Position numbers and translations under genes: made by a program. Below the pieces are notes generated by a model, which saw nothing but the letters and a program-made list of their open reading frames with translations, made no database searches and was not told where the DNA came from. Below, in pieces: positions 18,642-27,047 of a DNA stretch of 64,000 nucleotides; the stretch's first letter is position 1; each line of letters starts with the position of its first letter. Source of the DNA: Leptospira sp. WS4.C2 (GTDB lineage: Bacteria > Spirochaetota > Leptospiria > Leptospirales > Leptospiraceae); contig NZ_CP162139.1 in the NCBI RefSeq assembly GCF_040833985.1, positions 930,001-994,000 of the forward strand, given 5' to 3'.

Positions 18642-19109
18642 ATGAGTAAAGGTTATATTATATGTGTCGATGATGAAGTATCGGTATTGGAAACGCTTGC
18701 AGAACAACTTCTGGCTCGATTTGGCGAATCTCATATCATAGAGACCGCAAGTAGTGCCGAAGAAGCACTTTCCCTCATCGACGAAATCATCAGCAGCAAC
18801 GACATCGTGGAGTTGATTGTTTCTGACCAAGTGATGCCTGGAATGAAAGGGGATCGATTTTTGGAGCAGGTGCACCATCGCCTTCCTGATGCGATTAAAA
18901 TCCTTCTCACCGGTCAGGCTGGACTTGATTCTGCAATCTATGCCATTAATAACGGGGGACTCAGTCGGTATGTCGAAAAACCTTGGAACATTGACGAACT
19001 ATCCAAAGACATCAAAGACCTACTCGATAAGTTTCGGCAGAATTTGGAAAACCAACACCTCATCCAAGCTCTCAACCGTCGCATCATCGAGTTGGAATCT
19101 CAGCAGTAA
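18642..19109 (+). CDS. Response regulator receiver protein
   Basis: A 155-residue protein with one receiver domain (about 1-130): acidic pair in [13 protein letters not shown], phospho-acceptor Asp in [17 protein letters not shown], Thr in [11 protein letters not shown] and Lys in [12 protein letters not shown]. The KPW motif and the c-terminal amphipathic tail ([22 protein letters not shown]) resemble receivers of the HD-GYP/RpfG-like or PleD-like sort that have lost their output domain. The tail may be a coiled-coil dimerisation helix. GGAAAGGG stands upstream of the ATG. Its 3' end overlaps the longest possible reading frame of the next gene. Confidence 0.88.
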   Translation: MSKGYIICVDDEVSVLETLAEQLLARFGESHIIETASSAEEALSLIDEIISSNDIVELIVSDQVMPGMKGDRFLEQVHHRLPDAIKILLTGQAGLDSAIYAINNGGLSRYVEKPWNIDELSKDIKDLLDKFRQNLENQHLIQALNRRIIELESQQ

Positions 19110-19113
19110 CAAA

Positions 19114-20172
19114 ATACGACCGCTCATCCTCTTTTTAGTTTTCCTTTCTCTTTCTCCAGTTTTTGGGAAAGAGAAAGAACTCACTCCCGAACAAATTTCC
19201 AAAAAAAAAGAAGTCCTTTCTAAAATCATTCGTTATGGGACAAGCCAGGAAAGAAAACAAGCATTAGGTGAGCTAACTCGTTTTCCCAAAGAAAATGCGG
19301 GTGAACTTTATGATCTCATTGGTGAACAATTAAAATCAGAAAAAGATATGGGAATGAAAATTGTCCTCCTAAAAACCATTGGGGATTTGGATCTAAAGGA
19401 AAACAAAGATACCATCATTACTTTTTTTGAAGATTCCAATGAAGATGTTGCCAAACAAGCTGTTAACTCTGCTAAAAAAATGAAATTAGCGGAAGCAACA
19501 AACCCCTTACTGGAAAAAGTAAAAAAGGAAGATTTCACAAAGAATAGTAATTCACTCAGTTTGTACATTACTGCCTTGGCGGACTTACCGGATGGAAAGG
19601 TGGCAGCTCCTTTTTTGGAAACCAAATTTCGCGAAAAGTTTAATAACGCCGATATGCGTGGTCAAATTGCCCTATACTTTGGAACTGTTTTGTATTCCGA
19701 GGCTGAATCGGCGCTTATGGAAGTGGCCTTTGATGAAATCCAACCCACAACTTTACGTTGTTATTCGATGAATACACTTGGTAAGTTAAAATCAGAAACC
19801 GCCAAGCCAAAGTTATATGAACTTTTAGATTCCTTAAAAAAAACCGCAGGTAAATTGGATGCTAAAAAAGCACAATCCTTAAAGATCTATGCAATTGGTG
19901 CCCTTGTGACCATGGGAGACAAAGAAGTATTTCAGGAACTGAATGAATTTGCCCGTGATGATGATAGTATGGTGCGACTCCGTGCGATTGAATTTATGGG
20001 TAGTTTGAAAGATCCAAAAGCATTGGAACTGTTAGAATACAAACGCGATCGTGATCCAAGTCCGAAAGTACAAAAGGCAGCAAAAAAAGCCATCGACCAA
20101 ATCAATGGAAAAGACAGTCCTGTGGAGGAAGAAAAATCCATAGAGGAAAAACCAGAAGAAGAACCCAAATGA
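19114..20172 (+). CDS. Secreted HEAT-repeat protein; start codon uncertain
   Basis: The mature protein follows a clear signal peptide (IRPLILFLVFLSLSPVFG) and contains tandem two-helix HEAT-like repeats, e.g. EDSNEDVAKQAVNSAKKM, DDDSMVRLRAIEFMGSLKDPKALELL and DPSPKVQKAAKKAIDQ, then an acidic Glu-rich tail. Such repeats are protein-binding scaffolds; a specific role cannot be given. There is no in-frame ATG, GTG or TTG between 18991 and the signal peptide. The entry is therefore started at ATA 19114; TTG 18991, ATG 18970 or ATG 18889 would make long leaders overlapping the response regulator gene. Its stop overlaps the next start as ATGA. Confidence 0.75.
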   Translation: MRPLILFLVFLSLSPVFGKEKELTPEQISKKKEVLSKIIRYGTSQERKQALGELTRFPKENAGELYDLIGEQLKSEKDMGMKIVLLKTIGDLDLKENKDTIITFFEDSNEDVAKQAVNSAKKMKLAEATNPLLEKVKKEDFTKNSNSLSLYITALADLPDGKVAAPFLETKFREKFNNADMRGQIALYFGTVLYSEAESALMEVAFDEIQPTTLRCYSMNTLGKLKSETAKPKLYELLDSLKKTAGKLDAKKAQSLKIYAIGALVTMGDKEVFQELNEFARDDDSMVRLRAIEFMGSLKDPKALELLEYKRDRDPSPKVQKAAKKAIDQINGKDSPVEEEKSIEEKPEEEPK

Positions 20173-20666
20173 AATTAAAGTTCTTTCTTTTGTTTTTCCT
20201 ATCCTTCTCTTTTGTTTCTATAATCCCGCTTCATGCAGAAGAAGATGGAAAATACACAGGTCCCATCCCTCGTTCCGAGAAAAGAATTTTGGATGGAAAA
20301 TCAGAATTTCAGAAATCGGGAAATTTTCCCTTGGAATGGAAGTTGTTTTATAAAGGGAAACAAGGGGATTTTGTTGTTTTTTATGATCTCAATGGAGATG
20401 AAATCCATTACCGGTATAGAAGAAATAAATTTGATTTGGACGCTGAGTTCTTTGTTAAAGATTTGTTTCCAGGAAATCCTTACCGGGTGAAGGGAGAGTG
20501 GATTGGGTATTATTTTTATTCGGTAGATGAAAGGGGAAAACGTTCTTCCCTTCCCACTCCCAAAAAACTACCAGCAGAACCTAAAGAATTTACGGATAGG
20601 CAATCGGTTCCTATTTTTAAATTAAAAGAATACGTCGAAGTGCGTACTGACGATCTCCTCTACTAA
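20169..20666 (+). CDS. Secreted hypothetical protein
   Basis: A 165-residue protein with a signal peptide (FFLLFFLSFSFVSIIPLHAE, cut near HA-E). The mature part is rich in Tyr, Lys and Phe and looks all-beta (FVVFYDLNGDEIHYRYRR, YRVKGEWIGYYFYSVDERGK). No family recognised. It overlaps the HEAT-repeat gene by four bases and is very likely co-translated with it, so the two may work together in the periplasm. The 3' end overlaps the convergent gene at 20663 by four bases. Confidence 0.7.
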   Translation: MKLKFFLLFFLSFSFVSIIPLHAEEDGKYTGPIPRSEKRILDGKSEFQKSGNFPLEWKLFYKGKQGDFVVFYDLNGDEIHYRYRRNKFDLDAEFFVKDLFPGNPYRVKGEWIGYYFYSVDERGKRSSLPTPKKLPAEPKEFTDRQSVPIFKLKEYVEVRTDDLLY

Positions 20667-22237
20667 AGATCAATTTTTTGTAATAATTGAAAGTTGATAA
20701 ACAAAATGGGATTTGGATCATTTTCTTTTTCCGAATAACTTACGTTTAGTGAAATAAAGGGACTCACCCATTTTAGTTTGATGATTTCTTGCCTATCCGT
20801 AAGGTTGATATTAAAATCAGTAGCGTAAGTCCAGTTTTCAAACCAAGCCCTAGTTTTGGGTTGGCCTTCTCGAAAGATAGCGCTGAATTCCAATAAGTTT
20901 CCTGTATTTATGGGGATGGCGAGTTTTCCTTCCCATTGGCCTCCATTCTCTCTCGATTCAAATCCAAAAGATACCACTGTTTTTTCCTTTCTCCATTCGT
21001 AAAACGCAGCTCGACCTATTTCATTGTATTGGTAATTCCCTGATTCATTGTATTCTCTATACCGATAGAGTAGGTTTCCCCATTCACTAAGAAAGAAGGG
21101 AAAAAATCCCGACCTTCCACTTTCATACTTATGGCCTTCGATAGAACTTAAATACTCAAATCCTAGGAAGTGGTTGAAACTCCCTCGAGTGTAACCTAAA
21201 ACTTGGGGAATTTCTGGTCGCACTTCCGATGGTGATACCATTCCATATAACAAGGGTGAATCTCTATATACCGTAGCATCTAAAAAGAATTTGGATTCGG
21301 GAGATTCGGACTTTAAATAGAAAAATCCGACCGATTCTTTTTTGCTAAGTATGGATTCTGACTGGACTCTATGGTTTCCCCAGTCTTTGGAATTCCAAGA
21401 ATCATTGACATAGAAACTCGATTTATTTTCTCCCGCCGACCAAACTCCCGAATAAGATTTATTTGGTGATACAAAGTAAAACCCAGGATAGGCGGAAAAT
21501 GTATCTGCTTGATAGATTCCAAATTCATATTCCTTTCCCACATGGAGATACCGGTATCCTAAAAAGTTAGAAAATAAAATAGGTTGGGGGAGAGGAGATC
21601 CTGTCCTTTCCAACTGAGAATAGAAGTTAGGATCTTTGGCAAAGTAAAAATGGGGGATGGGTTTGTATCGGCTACCTGAGGTAAATCGATACTGCAGGAA
21701 AGTCAGATTGGCTCCGTAAGAGAATTCTTCGTCACGTTTTTCTAGGATCCAAATTTGTCCTTTGCCCCTCCCGCCGAGAAAGACGGAGGAATGGTTTTTT
21801 TCTTTTCTTGGTAAATACCGCACATCTAAATTTTGATAACTCATTCCAAAAAAAAGTTCATAAAGTGAATCTGACCTTTCCAAAAACTTGGAGGAAGTTT
21901 CTTTGGATGGTTGGTCTTTTGTTTCCCGATGGAACTTCAGATTTTGTTTGGACAAATCATTACCAGCAAATCGTTGTTTGCTGGGATACAGGGTAATTTG
22001 TTGTTCCTTCCAAACTTTGGAAACAAGGGCTCCCTCCTTTCCTTTTAGGGATTTTTTCCATTCTAAGAATGTTTCTGGAGATCCTTTGGCCTTTGTTTTC
22101 CAAGCGGCCGCCAAATGGGGAGGAAATCCAGCTTGTAAAAGTTCCGAGACCGAAACCTGATCTGGCTTTTTCTCTACGGCTTGCAGAGTCTGTACGAAAG
22201 AAATCCACAAAATAACCCCAATTTTCTGCCAATCCAC
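20663..22237 (-). CDS. Putative outer-membrane/barrel protein with helix-hairpin-helix-like start
   Basis: A 524-residue protein with a short signal peptide (IGVILWISFVQTLQAVE). Residues about 25-65 (VSVSELLQAGFPPHLAAAWK, GSPETFLEWKKSL) resemble the start of a ComEA-type helix-hairpin-helix stretch, though too weakly to claim. From about residue 120 it is rich in alternating Tyr/Phe/Ser strands typical of barrels (FGMSYQNLDVRYLP, FLGYRYLHVGKEYEFGIYQ). No named family recognised. The GTG start at 22237 sits inside a hairpin. Upstream lies a 276-base gap shared with the next, divergently read gene. Confidence 0.65.
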   Translation of the reverse strand: MDWQKIGVILWISFVQTLQAVEKKPDQVSVSELLQAGFPPHLAAAWKTKAKGSPETFLEWKKSLKGKEGALVSKVWKEQQITLYPSKQRFAGNDLSKQNLKFHRETKDQPSKETSSKFLERSDSLYELFFGMSYQNLDVRYLPRKEKNHSSVFLGGRGKGQIWILEKRDEEFSYGANLTFLQYRFTSGSRYKPIPHFYFAKDPNFYSQLERTGSPLPQPILFSNFLGYRYLHVGKEYEFGIYQADTFSAYPGFYFVSPNKSYSGVWSAGENKSSFYVNDSWNSKDWGNHRVQSESILSKKESVGFFYLKSESPESKFFLDATVYRDSPLLYGMVSPSEVRPEIPQVLGYTRGSFNHFLGFEYLSSIEGHKYESGRSGFFPFFLSEWGNLLYRYREYNESGNYQYNEIGRAAFYEWRKEKTVVSFGFESRENGGQWEGKLAIPINTGNLLEFSAIFREGQPKTRAWFENWTYATDFNINLTDRQEIIKLKWVSPFISLNVSYSEKENDPNPILFINFQLLQKIDL

Positions 22238-22250
22238 CAGGATTGGGGTT
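22214..22250. promoter_or_regulatory. Alternative hairpins around the GTG start of the 524-residue protein gene
   Basis: A perfect 9-base inverted repeat (AACCCCAAT at 22214-22222 and ATTGGGGTT at 22242-22250) encloses the GTG start at 22237. On the minus strand the inner CCAATCC and GGATTGG can pair instead with a four-base loop. The two pairings are mutually exclusive and both affect the start codon. A regulatory role is inference. Confidence 0.4.
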
Positions 22251-22405
22251 TAAAATTTCGTTTTTTTGCCCTAAGTCCGGTTGCTTTTTTTCCAAAAGGG
22301 ACATATTCTAGATCTCCCAATAAAAAAAAATCAATCAGGGGCGGGTTTTGTCCCAGAGGAATGCTAAATTTATATATAGAAACCGATAGAAACGTTAAAA
22401 AAATA

Positions 22406-22436
22406 TTGACTTAACTTCTCAAATGTTAAGTAGTGT
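22406..22436 (+). promoter_or_regulatory. Possible promoter with overlapping inverted repeat upstream of the 71-residue ORF
   Basis: TTGACT at 22406-22411 is followed after 19 bases by TAGTGT, a weak -10. The hexamer overlaps an inverted repeat CTTAAC (22410-22415) and GTTAAG (22425-22430), which could be an operator. The remaining part of the gap from 22238 to 22513 contains only AT-rich sequence in which I see nothing else. Confidence 0.3.
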
Positions 22437-22513
22437 AAACAAGCGTTTAGTATATTATTGGTGTTATATTTTAGTTTTATGTCGTCTAAAATGATGACGG
22501 GGAGGAAAAACCT

Positions 22514-22729
22514 ATGATCGTTCGATCCATCCAACAACCCGCTTACAACCGCCACAAGGACCAAGGCCTCGCAGGGCAAGGTCCCAGAAAGGGATTTTCC
22601 CAGAACCAAACTGGTAAGACCTTTGAGGATTATTTGATGGAAGCCTTCCAAGGGGAAGTAGTTCAAAATGGAGAGTGGGTGTCGCCAGATCTCTCTACTC
22701 TTGGACAAAAGAACCTGAAGAGGATGTAG
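22514..22729 (+). CDS. Small hypothetical protein upstream of polysaccharide export genes
   Basis: A 71-residue, hydrophilic protein without signal peptide or membrane segment. A near-ideal GGGGAGG ribosome-binding site eight bases before ATG 22514 supports it as a real gene despite its size. The composition (many Gln, Asn, Gly; FSQNQTGKTFEDYLMEAFQG) suggests a short folded or partly disordered protein. No family recognised. It is followed after 57 bases, which hold two hairpins, by the ABC permease gene on the same strand. Confidence 0.6.
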   Translation: MIVRSIQQPAYNRHKDQGLAGQGPRKGFSQNQTGKTFEDYLMEAFQGEVVQNGEWVSPDLSTLGQKNLKRM

Positions 22730-22741
22730 TTCCAAAATAGC

Positions 22742-22767
22742 GGCTCCCCGTTCTAGAACAGGGGGCC
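22742..22767 (+). terminator. Strong hairpin without U-tract between the 71-residue ORF and the ABC permease
   Basis: GGCTCCCC (22742-22749) pairs with AGGGGGCC (22760-22767) over a palindromic GTTCTAGAAC loop, which can itself pair. No run of T follows, so it may be an attenuator or mRNA-processing or stability element rather than an intrinsic terminator. Confidence 0.4.
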
Positions 22768-22780
22768 ACAAGCCGACAAT

Positions 22781-22809
22781 CAAAGTATGGAGAAAGTATC
22801 CATACTTTG
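22781..22809 (+). promoter_or_regulatory. Perfect hairpin containing the ABC permease start codon
   Basis: CAAAGTATGG (22781-22790) and CCATACTTTG (22800-22809) are exact reverse complements of ten bases around a nine-base loop. The ATG at 22787 lies inside the left arm, and no ribosome-binding site is seen before it. This could hold translation off until the hairpin is opened. Confidence 0.5.
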
Positions 22810-23536
22810 GGCTCTCGTTCGGCGTGATTATGCACTACAATATGCAGGATCCTTTTTAGGCATCTCCTGGATGTTCCTTCAAAATTTGGTACTCATCAGT
22901 TTGTACGCACTGGTATTTCTAGTGCTCAATTTAAAAAATCCATCCACACAAGAAGATTTCACTGCTTACCTGCTAACAGGGCTTTTGTATTGGATTCCGA
23001 TCCAAGAACTCTTTGTCCGTGGCACGGGAATCCTCACAGACAACCGTAGTTTGTTAAAAAGATCCAGTCTTGGGATCGATTTGTTTTTATGGATTCCTTA
23101 TGTCCAATTTCTCATCCATAGTTTTGTCACATCCATTCCTGTGTTTTTCTATTTGGCCTATTCTGGAAAATTAAACTTATCTGGAATCCTTCTGGGATAT
23201 TTGATTCTGATATTTTCTGGGCTTTATTTGATGTTACTTCTTCACTATCTTTCTAGGTTGAATATTCTGTTAAAGGATATTTCACCTTTGATTCGTTTGG
23301 TGAGCCAACTTGTTTTCTGGGGAATTCCTGTTCTGTATTATCCAACGGGATATTTAAAAGAGTGGAACCGTTTGAATCCATTTACCATTCCTTTAGATAT
23401 CTTTCGTACCTCCGTGATTCCAGGATACACTCCCCAATTTGATTGGATTCAAATTTTACCGTTTCTCTTTTTTTTCTTTCTTGTTTATCTACTTGCCAAA
23501 CGTAAATTCCAATCGGTGATATTGGACCATCTTTAA
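22787..23536 (+). CDS. wzm: ABC-2 type polysaccharide export permease
   Basis: A 249-residue integral membrane protein with about six segments. The N-terminal block LWALVRRDYALQYAGSFLGISWMFLQN and the C-terminal FWGIPVLYYPTGYLKEWNRLNPFTIPLDIFR are typical of the Wzm/TagG/KpsM exporters that move O-antigen or teichoic-acid-like polymers across the inner membrane. It lies four bases before its ATPase partner. Start ATG 22787 is in a hairpin. The symbol is used by family resemblance; the polymer exported is unknown, and no glycosyltransferases lie next to it. Confidence 0.85.
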   Translation: MEKVSILWALVRRDYALQYAGSFLGISWMFLQNLVLISLYALVFLVLNLKNPSTQEDFTAYLLTGLLYWIPIQELFVRGTGILTDNRSLLKRSSLGIDLFLWIPYVQFLIHSFVTSIPVFFYLAYSGKLNLSGILLGYLILIFSGLYLMLLLHYLSRLNILLKDISPLIRLVSQLVFWGIPVLYYPTGYLKEWNRLNPFTIPLDIFRTSVIPGYTPQFDWIQILPFLFFFFLVYLLAKRKFQSVILDHL

Positions 23537-23540
23537 TCGT

Positions 23541-24743
23541 ATGGCTTCTGTTGTTTTAGAAAATCTTTCCAAGGACTACCATGGATTTTCAAAACCTTGG
23601 AAAAGAATTCTTGCAGGACTTAGTTTTGGATACTTCGGTATTGATTCTAAATACACCGCCTTACGGTCGCTCAATTTAACTGTTGGTTCCGGTGAAATCT
23701 TAGGGATCATTGGTAGGAATGGTGCCGGAAAATCCACACTTCTTAAATTGATTACTGGGGTCATTAGTAGGGATAAGGGAAACCTTATTGTGAATGGATC
23801 GGTTCGTGCCCTTCTCGAACTCAGTGTGGGTTTTAATCCAGAACTTTCTGGGGAAGAAAATGTGTATTTTAACGGACTTGTTTGGGGTTATAAACCTTCT
23901 GAGATCAAGGAACTTACAAATTCCATTTTCGAATTTGCAGAGTTGGCGGAGTTTCGAAATTCTCCCTTAAAGAATTATAGTTCTGGAATGGCGATGCGAC
24001 TTGGTTTTAGTCTCGCGACTGCCAAACGACCCGATATCTTAATTGTTGATGAAGCCTTGGCAGTAGGGGATGCCAGTTTCCAACAAAAATGTTTGAAACG
24101 GATCAAAGAATTTTCAAATCTCGGATCTTGTATTTTGGTTGTGAGTCATGATTTAGGACTTATATCTTACTTCTGTACAAGGGCAATCTTACTCAACCAA
24201 GGTAACTTGTTGTTTGATGGAAATCCAAAACAAACCATCGAAGAATACATGCATGTGTTAGCTGGGAAATCAGAACCATCTGTTTCTTCACTGTCTTCGG
24301 AATCCATTAAGGACATTCATATTTCCTTAAGAAATGAAAAAGGGATAGAAACTCTCCATCATTTTCTAGGCGAAAAAGTCACAGTCCGGATCGAATTCCA
24401 AACAAAGAAATTGATCACTGACGGAACCGTTGGATTTCATATTGATAGCGAAAAGGGAATTCGGATTTTTGGGACTAATTCTTACCATTTGGGAAAAGAA
24501 AATATAACGATAAAAGAATCGGAAACATCTGTCGTAGAATTCCAATTTCCCATCCAATTCAGTGATGGGAAATACAGCCTAGGTGTTTCCATCCATAAGG
24601 GTGAATCCCATATCGAAGGAAGTTATTTTTGGGGGGAATCCGTTTTAGATTTTGAGGTCGAACGAGGTAAAATTCAAAAATCTGTCGGAGTTTGTCATCT
24701 ACCAACCGAATTTACATTCCAAACTCTTCCCAAATCAGAATAG
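23541..24743 (+). CDS. wzt: ABC transporter ATPase with C-terminal Wzt-like sugar-binding domain
   Basis: A 400-residue ATPase. Residues about 1-235 form the nucleotide-binding domain: Walker A in IIGRNGAGKSTLLKLI, signature YSSGMAMRLGFSLA, Walker B LIVDEALAVGD and switch VVSHD. Residues about 255-395 form an all-beta domain (VTVRIEFQTKK, DGTVGFHIDSEKGIRIFG, YSLGVSIHKGES) like the Wzt carbohydrate-binding module, which in O-antigen exporters recognises the polymer's non-reducing end. That domain implies export of a finished, capped polymer. It is directly downstream of the permease gene and 45 bases before ugd. Confidence 0.92.
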   Translation: MASVVLENLSKDYHGFSKPWKRILAGLSFGYFGIDSKYTALRSLNLTVGSGEILGIIGRNGAGKSTLLKLITGVISRDKGNLIVNGSVRALLELSVGFNPELSGEENVYFNGLVWGYKPSEIKELTNSIFEFAELAEFRNSPLKNYSSGMAMRLGFSLATAKRPDILIVDEALAVGDASFQQKCLKRIKEFSNLGSCILVVSHDLGLISYFCTRAILLNQGNLLFDGNPKQTIEEYMHVLAGKSEPSVSSLSSESIKDIHISLRNEKGIETLHHFLGEKVTVRIEFQTKKLITDGTVGFHIDSEKGIRIFGTNSYHLGKENITIKESETSVVEFQFPIQFSDGKYSLGVSIHKGESHIEGSYFWGESVLDFEVERGKIQKSVGVCHLPTEFTFQTLPKSE

Positions 24744-24788
24744 AAAAACGGTTTCCTTCAAAGGAAAAAACTAAATTCTGGAAATCCT

Positions 24789-26093
24789 ATGAAAGTTTGT
24801 GTGGTCGGAACCGGATATGTGGGCCTCGTTGCAGGAACCTGTTTTGCCGAATATGGCAATGAAGTGATTTGTATTGATAAAGATGAAAAGAAAATCAGCG
24901 ACCTGAAACAAGGGATCATACCCATCTATGAACCAGGTCTTACGGAACTTGTGGAGCGGAACCACAAAGAAGGAAGGCTCCATTTTTCGACCTCACTAAA
25001 AGATGGAGTTGAGTCTTCTGAGTTTGTTTTTATCGCGGTGGGAACACCTACTTCTGATAACGGGTCTGCTGATTTACGATTCGTTTTTGCCGTAGCGGAA
25101 GAAGTCGGTAAAGCAATGAACGGATATAAAATCATTGTTGATAAATCGACAGTTCCTGTTGGAACTGCAGACCAAGTAAAGGTTATTGTTGCAAAACACA
25201 CAAAACATCCGTTTGATGTAGTCTCTAATCCAGAGTTTTTAAAAGAAGGTGCAGCGATTGATGACTTTATGCGTCCAGAGCGCGTTGTCATTGGTGCTGA
25301 ATCCGAAGTCGCTGCTAAAAAAATGAGCGAACTTTATTCTCCATTTGTTTTAAACGGAAATCCAATCATTACCATGAGCATTCGTTCTGCGGAACTCACT
25401 AAATATGCCTGTAACGCCTTCCTTGCGACAAAGATTTCCTTCGTCAATGAAATCGCCAATCTCTGTGATGCTCTTGGTGCTAATTATGATGATGTCCGAA
25501 AAGGGATGGGAACGGATTCAAGAATTGGACGCCAGTTTTTATATGCAGGGATTGGATATGGTGGGTCTTGTTTTCCAAAAGATGTTAGAGCACTTCTCAG
25601 AACAGCAGAGGAAGTTAATGCTCCCATGCATATCATTCAATCAGTGGAAGATGTAAACGAAAAACAAAAAACTCGTTTAACCGATAAAATTTTTGAACAC
25701 TTCAAATCAACAGATATGAAAGGCAAAACTTTTGGTATTTGGGGATTAGCTTTTAAACCAGGAACAGATGATATGCGGGAAGCTCCTTCCATTCCTCTAA
25801 TTTATGAACTACATAAAAATGGTGCTAAAATCCAAGTGTTTGATCCAGCTGCTACAGAAACATCGAAGTATTATTTTGATGGGAAAGTCGAATACAAAAA
25901 AGACGCGTATTCGGCTCTCCAAGGTGCAGATGCTATGTTACTCTTAACCGAATGGCGCGAGTTTAGGGAACCTGACTTTAATAAAATTAAATCCTTATTA
26001 AAATCTCCCCTTATTTTTGATGGAAGAAACCAATACAAACCAACTCTTATGAACGAGTTAGGTTTTACTTATTATTCTATCGGTAACAGATAA
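24789..26093 (+). CDS. ugd: UDP-glucose/UDP-sugar 6-dehydrogenase
   Basis: Oxidises UDP-glucose (or a related UDP-sugar) to the uronate with two NAD+, supplying acidic sugars for surface polysaccharides. The Rossmann motif opens the protein (VCVVGTGYVGLVAGTCFAE). Further blocks are VDKSTVPVGT, the catalytic Cys261 in GIGYGGSCFPKDVRAL, and FGIWGLAFKPGTDDMREAPS. At 434 residues it is complete. It lies after the Wzm/Wzt-type exporter on the same strand, consistent with a uronic-acid-containing product. Whether the substrate is UDP-glucose, UDP-GlcNAc or UDP-ManNAc cannot be read from this sequence. Confidence 0.93.
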   Translation: MKVCVVGTGYVGLVAGTCFAEYGNEVICIDKDEKKISDLKQGIIPIYEPGLTELVERNHKEGRLHFSTSLKDGVESSEFVFIAVGTPTSDNGSADLRFVFAVAEEVGKAMNGYKIIVDKSTVPVGTADQVKVIVAKHTKHPFDVVSNPEFLKEGAAIDDFMRPERVVIGAESEVAAKKMSELYSPFVLNGNPIITMSIRSAELTKYACNAFLATKISFVNEIANLCDALGANYDDVRKGMGTDSRIGRQFLYAGIGYGGSCFPKDVRALLRTAEEVNAPMHIIQSVEDVNEKQKTRLTDKIFEHFKSTDMKGKTFGIWGLAFKPGTDDMREAPSIPLIYELHKNGAKIQVFDPAATETSKYYFDGKVEYKKDAYSALQGADAMLLLTEWREFREPDFNKIKSLLKSPLIFDGRNQYKPTLMNELGFTYYSIGNR

Positions 26094-26097
26094 AAGA

Positions 26098-26133
26098 TTT
26101 AGTCCAACCTGAGGTAACTTTGGTTGGACTAAA
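26098..26133. terminator. Bidirectional hairpin terminator between ugd and the thioredoxin-like gene
   Basis: TTTAGTCCAACC (26098-26109) and GGTTGGACTAAA (26122-26133) are exact 12-base reverse complements. The loop is 12 bases and a T-rich tract follows. It includes the stop codon of the convergent gene and can serve both strands. Confidence 0.75.
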
Positions 26134-26950
26134 ATCCTTTTTCTATTTCAGACAAAGCTTCGTTACACATCGATTTATCATTTTCAGTGATTAACTGCGG
26201 TTTAATTTCATCAAGAATGGATTTTGCAAGTTTCAATTCACCCGCTTCTTTTAAAGTAAGTCCATAATATAGTTTGGCAGTGATTTTTCGATTTGATGAT
26301 GGATACAGTGCCAAAAACTCTTTCCACGATTTTGCAGCAGAATCTTTGGGACCATGAATGGATTTGACTAAGTTTAAATTGAAATATGCGTTTTCTTTAA
26401 GTATTGAGGAAGGTTTGGATTTTTGGATGGTTTCTGTAAACTGGAGTTCTGCCTTTTCAAACTCTTTGTTTTGAAAATACAATAAACCCAAACGAAAGTG
26501 GATGTCTGGGTTATTCACATTCCGTCTAAGTTCTGTTTTGAGGTAGGATTCAATATTTGGTTCTTGAAGGATTCTCTTAGAAATTCCAAGGATATCTTCT
26601 TTTGTGGCGAGCCCAGAAATTTTAGTTACATAGTTACCGTCCCCATCTAAAAACAAAATAGTCGGATAACCTTCTATACTGTATTTTTTCCTTAGGTTGG
26701 GAAATTCTTCTCCATCTAACCTCACTTTTACGAAACTATCTAAGACTCGACTTACTTCTGGATCAGGAAAAATTTCTTTTTCTAAAACCAAACAGTAGGT
26801 ACACCAATCTGCAAATACATCCACAATGACAAACTTTTTGTCCTGTTTTGCCGTCTCGAATCCTTTTTGGATCGAACTTCCCCAAGGGGATTCGGAATAA
26901 ATTGCGCTTCCGCAAAGAAAGATGAAAACAGGTAGTAACTTACGAACCAT
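26129..26950 (-). CDS. Periplasmic thioredoxin-fold protein with C-terminal helical repeats
   Basis: A 273-residue exported protein (signal peptide LLPVFIFLCGSAIYSE). Residues about 30-135 are a thioredoxin-like domain of the DUF255/thioredoxin_7 kind, with the CxxC active site in VDVFADWCTYCLVLEKEIF and the cis-Pro segment YSIEGYPTILFLD. The rest is a TPR-like helical repeat region (FRLGLLYFQNKEFEKAELQF, AYFNLNLVKSIHGPKDSAAKSW). Such proteins reduce or shuttle disulphides in the envelope. It is convergent with ugd and divergent from hisE. Confidence 0.88.
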   Translation of the reverse strand: MVRKLLPVFIFLCGSAIYSESPWGSSIQKGFETAKQDKKFVIVDVFADWCTYCLVLEKEIFPDPEVSRVLDSFVKVRLDGEEFPNLRKKYSIEGYPTILFLDGDGNYVTKISGLATKEDILGISKRILQEPNIESYLKTELRRNVNNPDIHFRLGLLYFQNKEFEKAELQFTETIQKSKPSSILKENAYFNLNLVKSIHGPKDSAAKSWKEFLALYPSSNRKITAKLYYGLTLKEAGELKLAKSILDEIKPQLITENDKSMCNEALSEIEKGF

Positions 26951-27047
26951 CCTCTGAATTCTATTGTTTTCCCCTTTCTTTGAATAGTCAATTTTCGCTT
27001 TTTCGAAATGGAATGGGTGGTTTCCATGGTTGCTAGAAGGTTAAAAT

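Noticed and set aside
22370..22783. Minus-strand open frame of 137 residues over the small ORF upstream of wzm
   Set aside because: The plus-strand 71-residue ORF has a strong ribosome-binding site, and the antisense frame has none and runs through promoter-like sequence.
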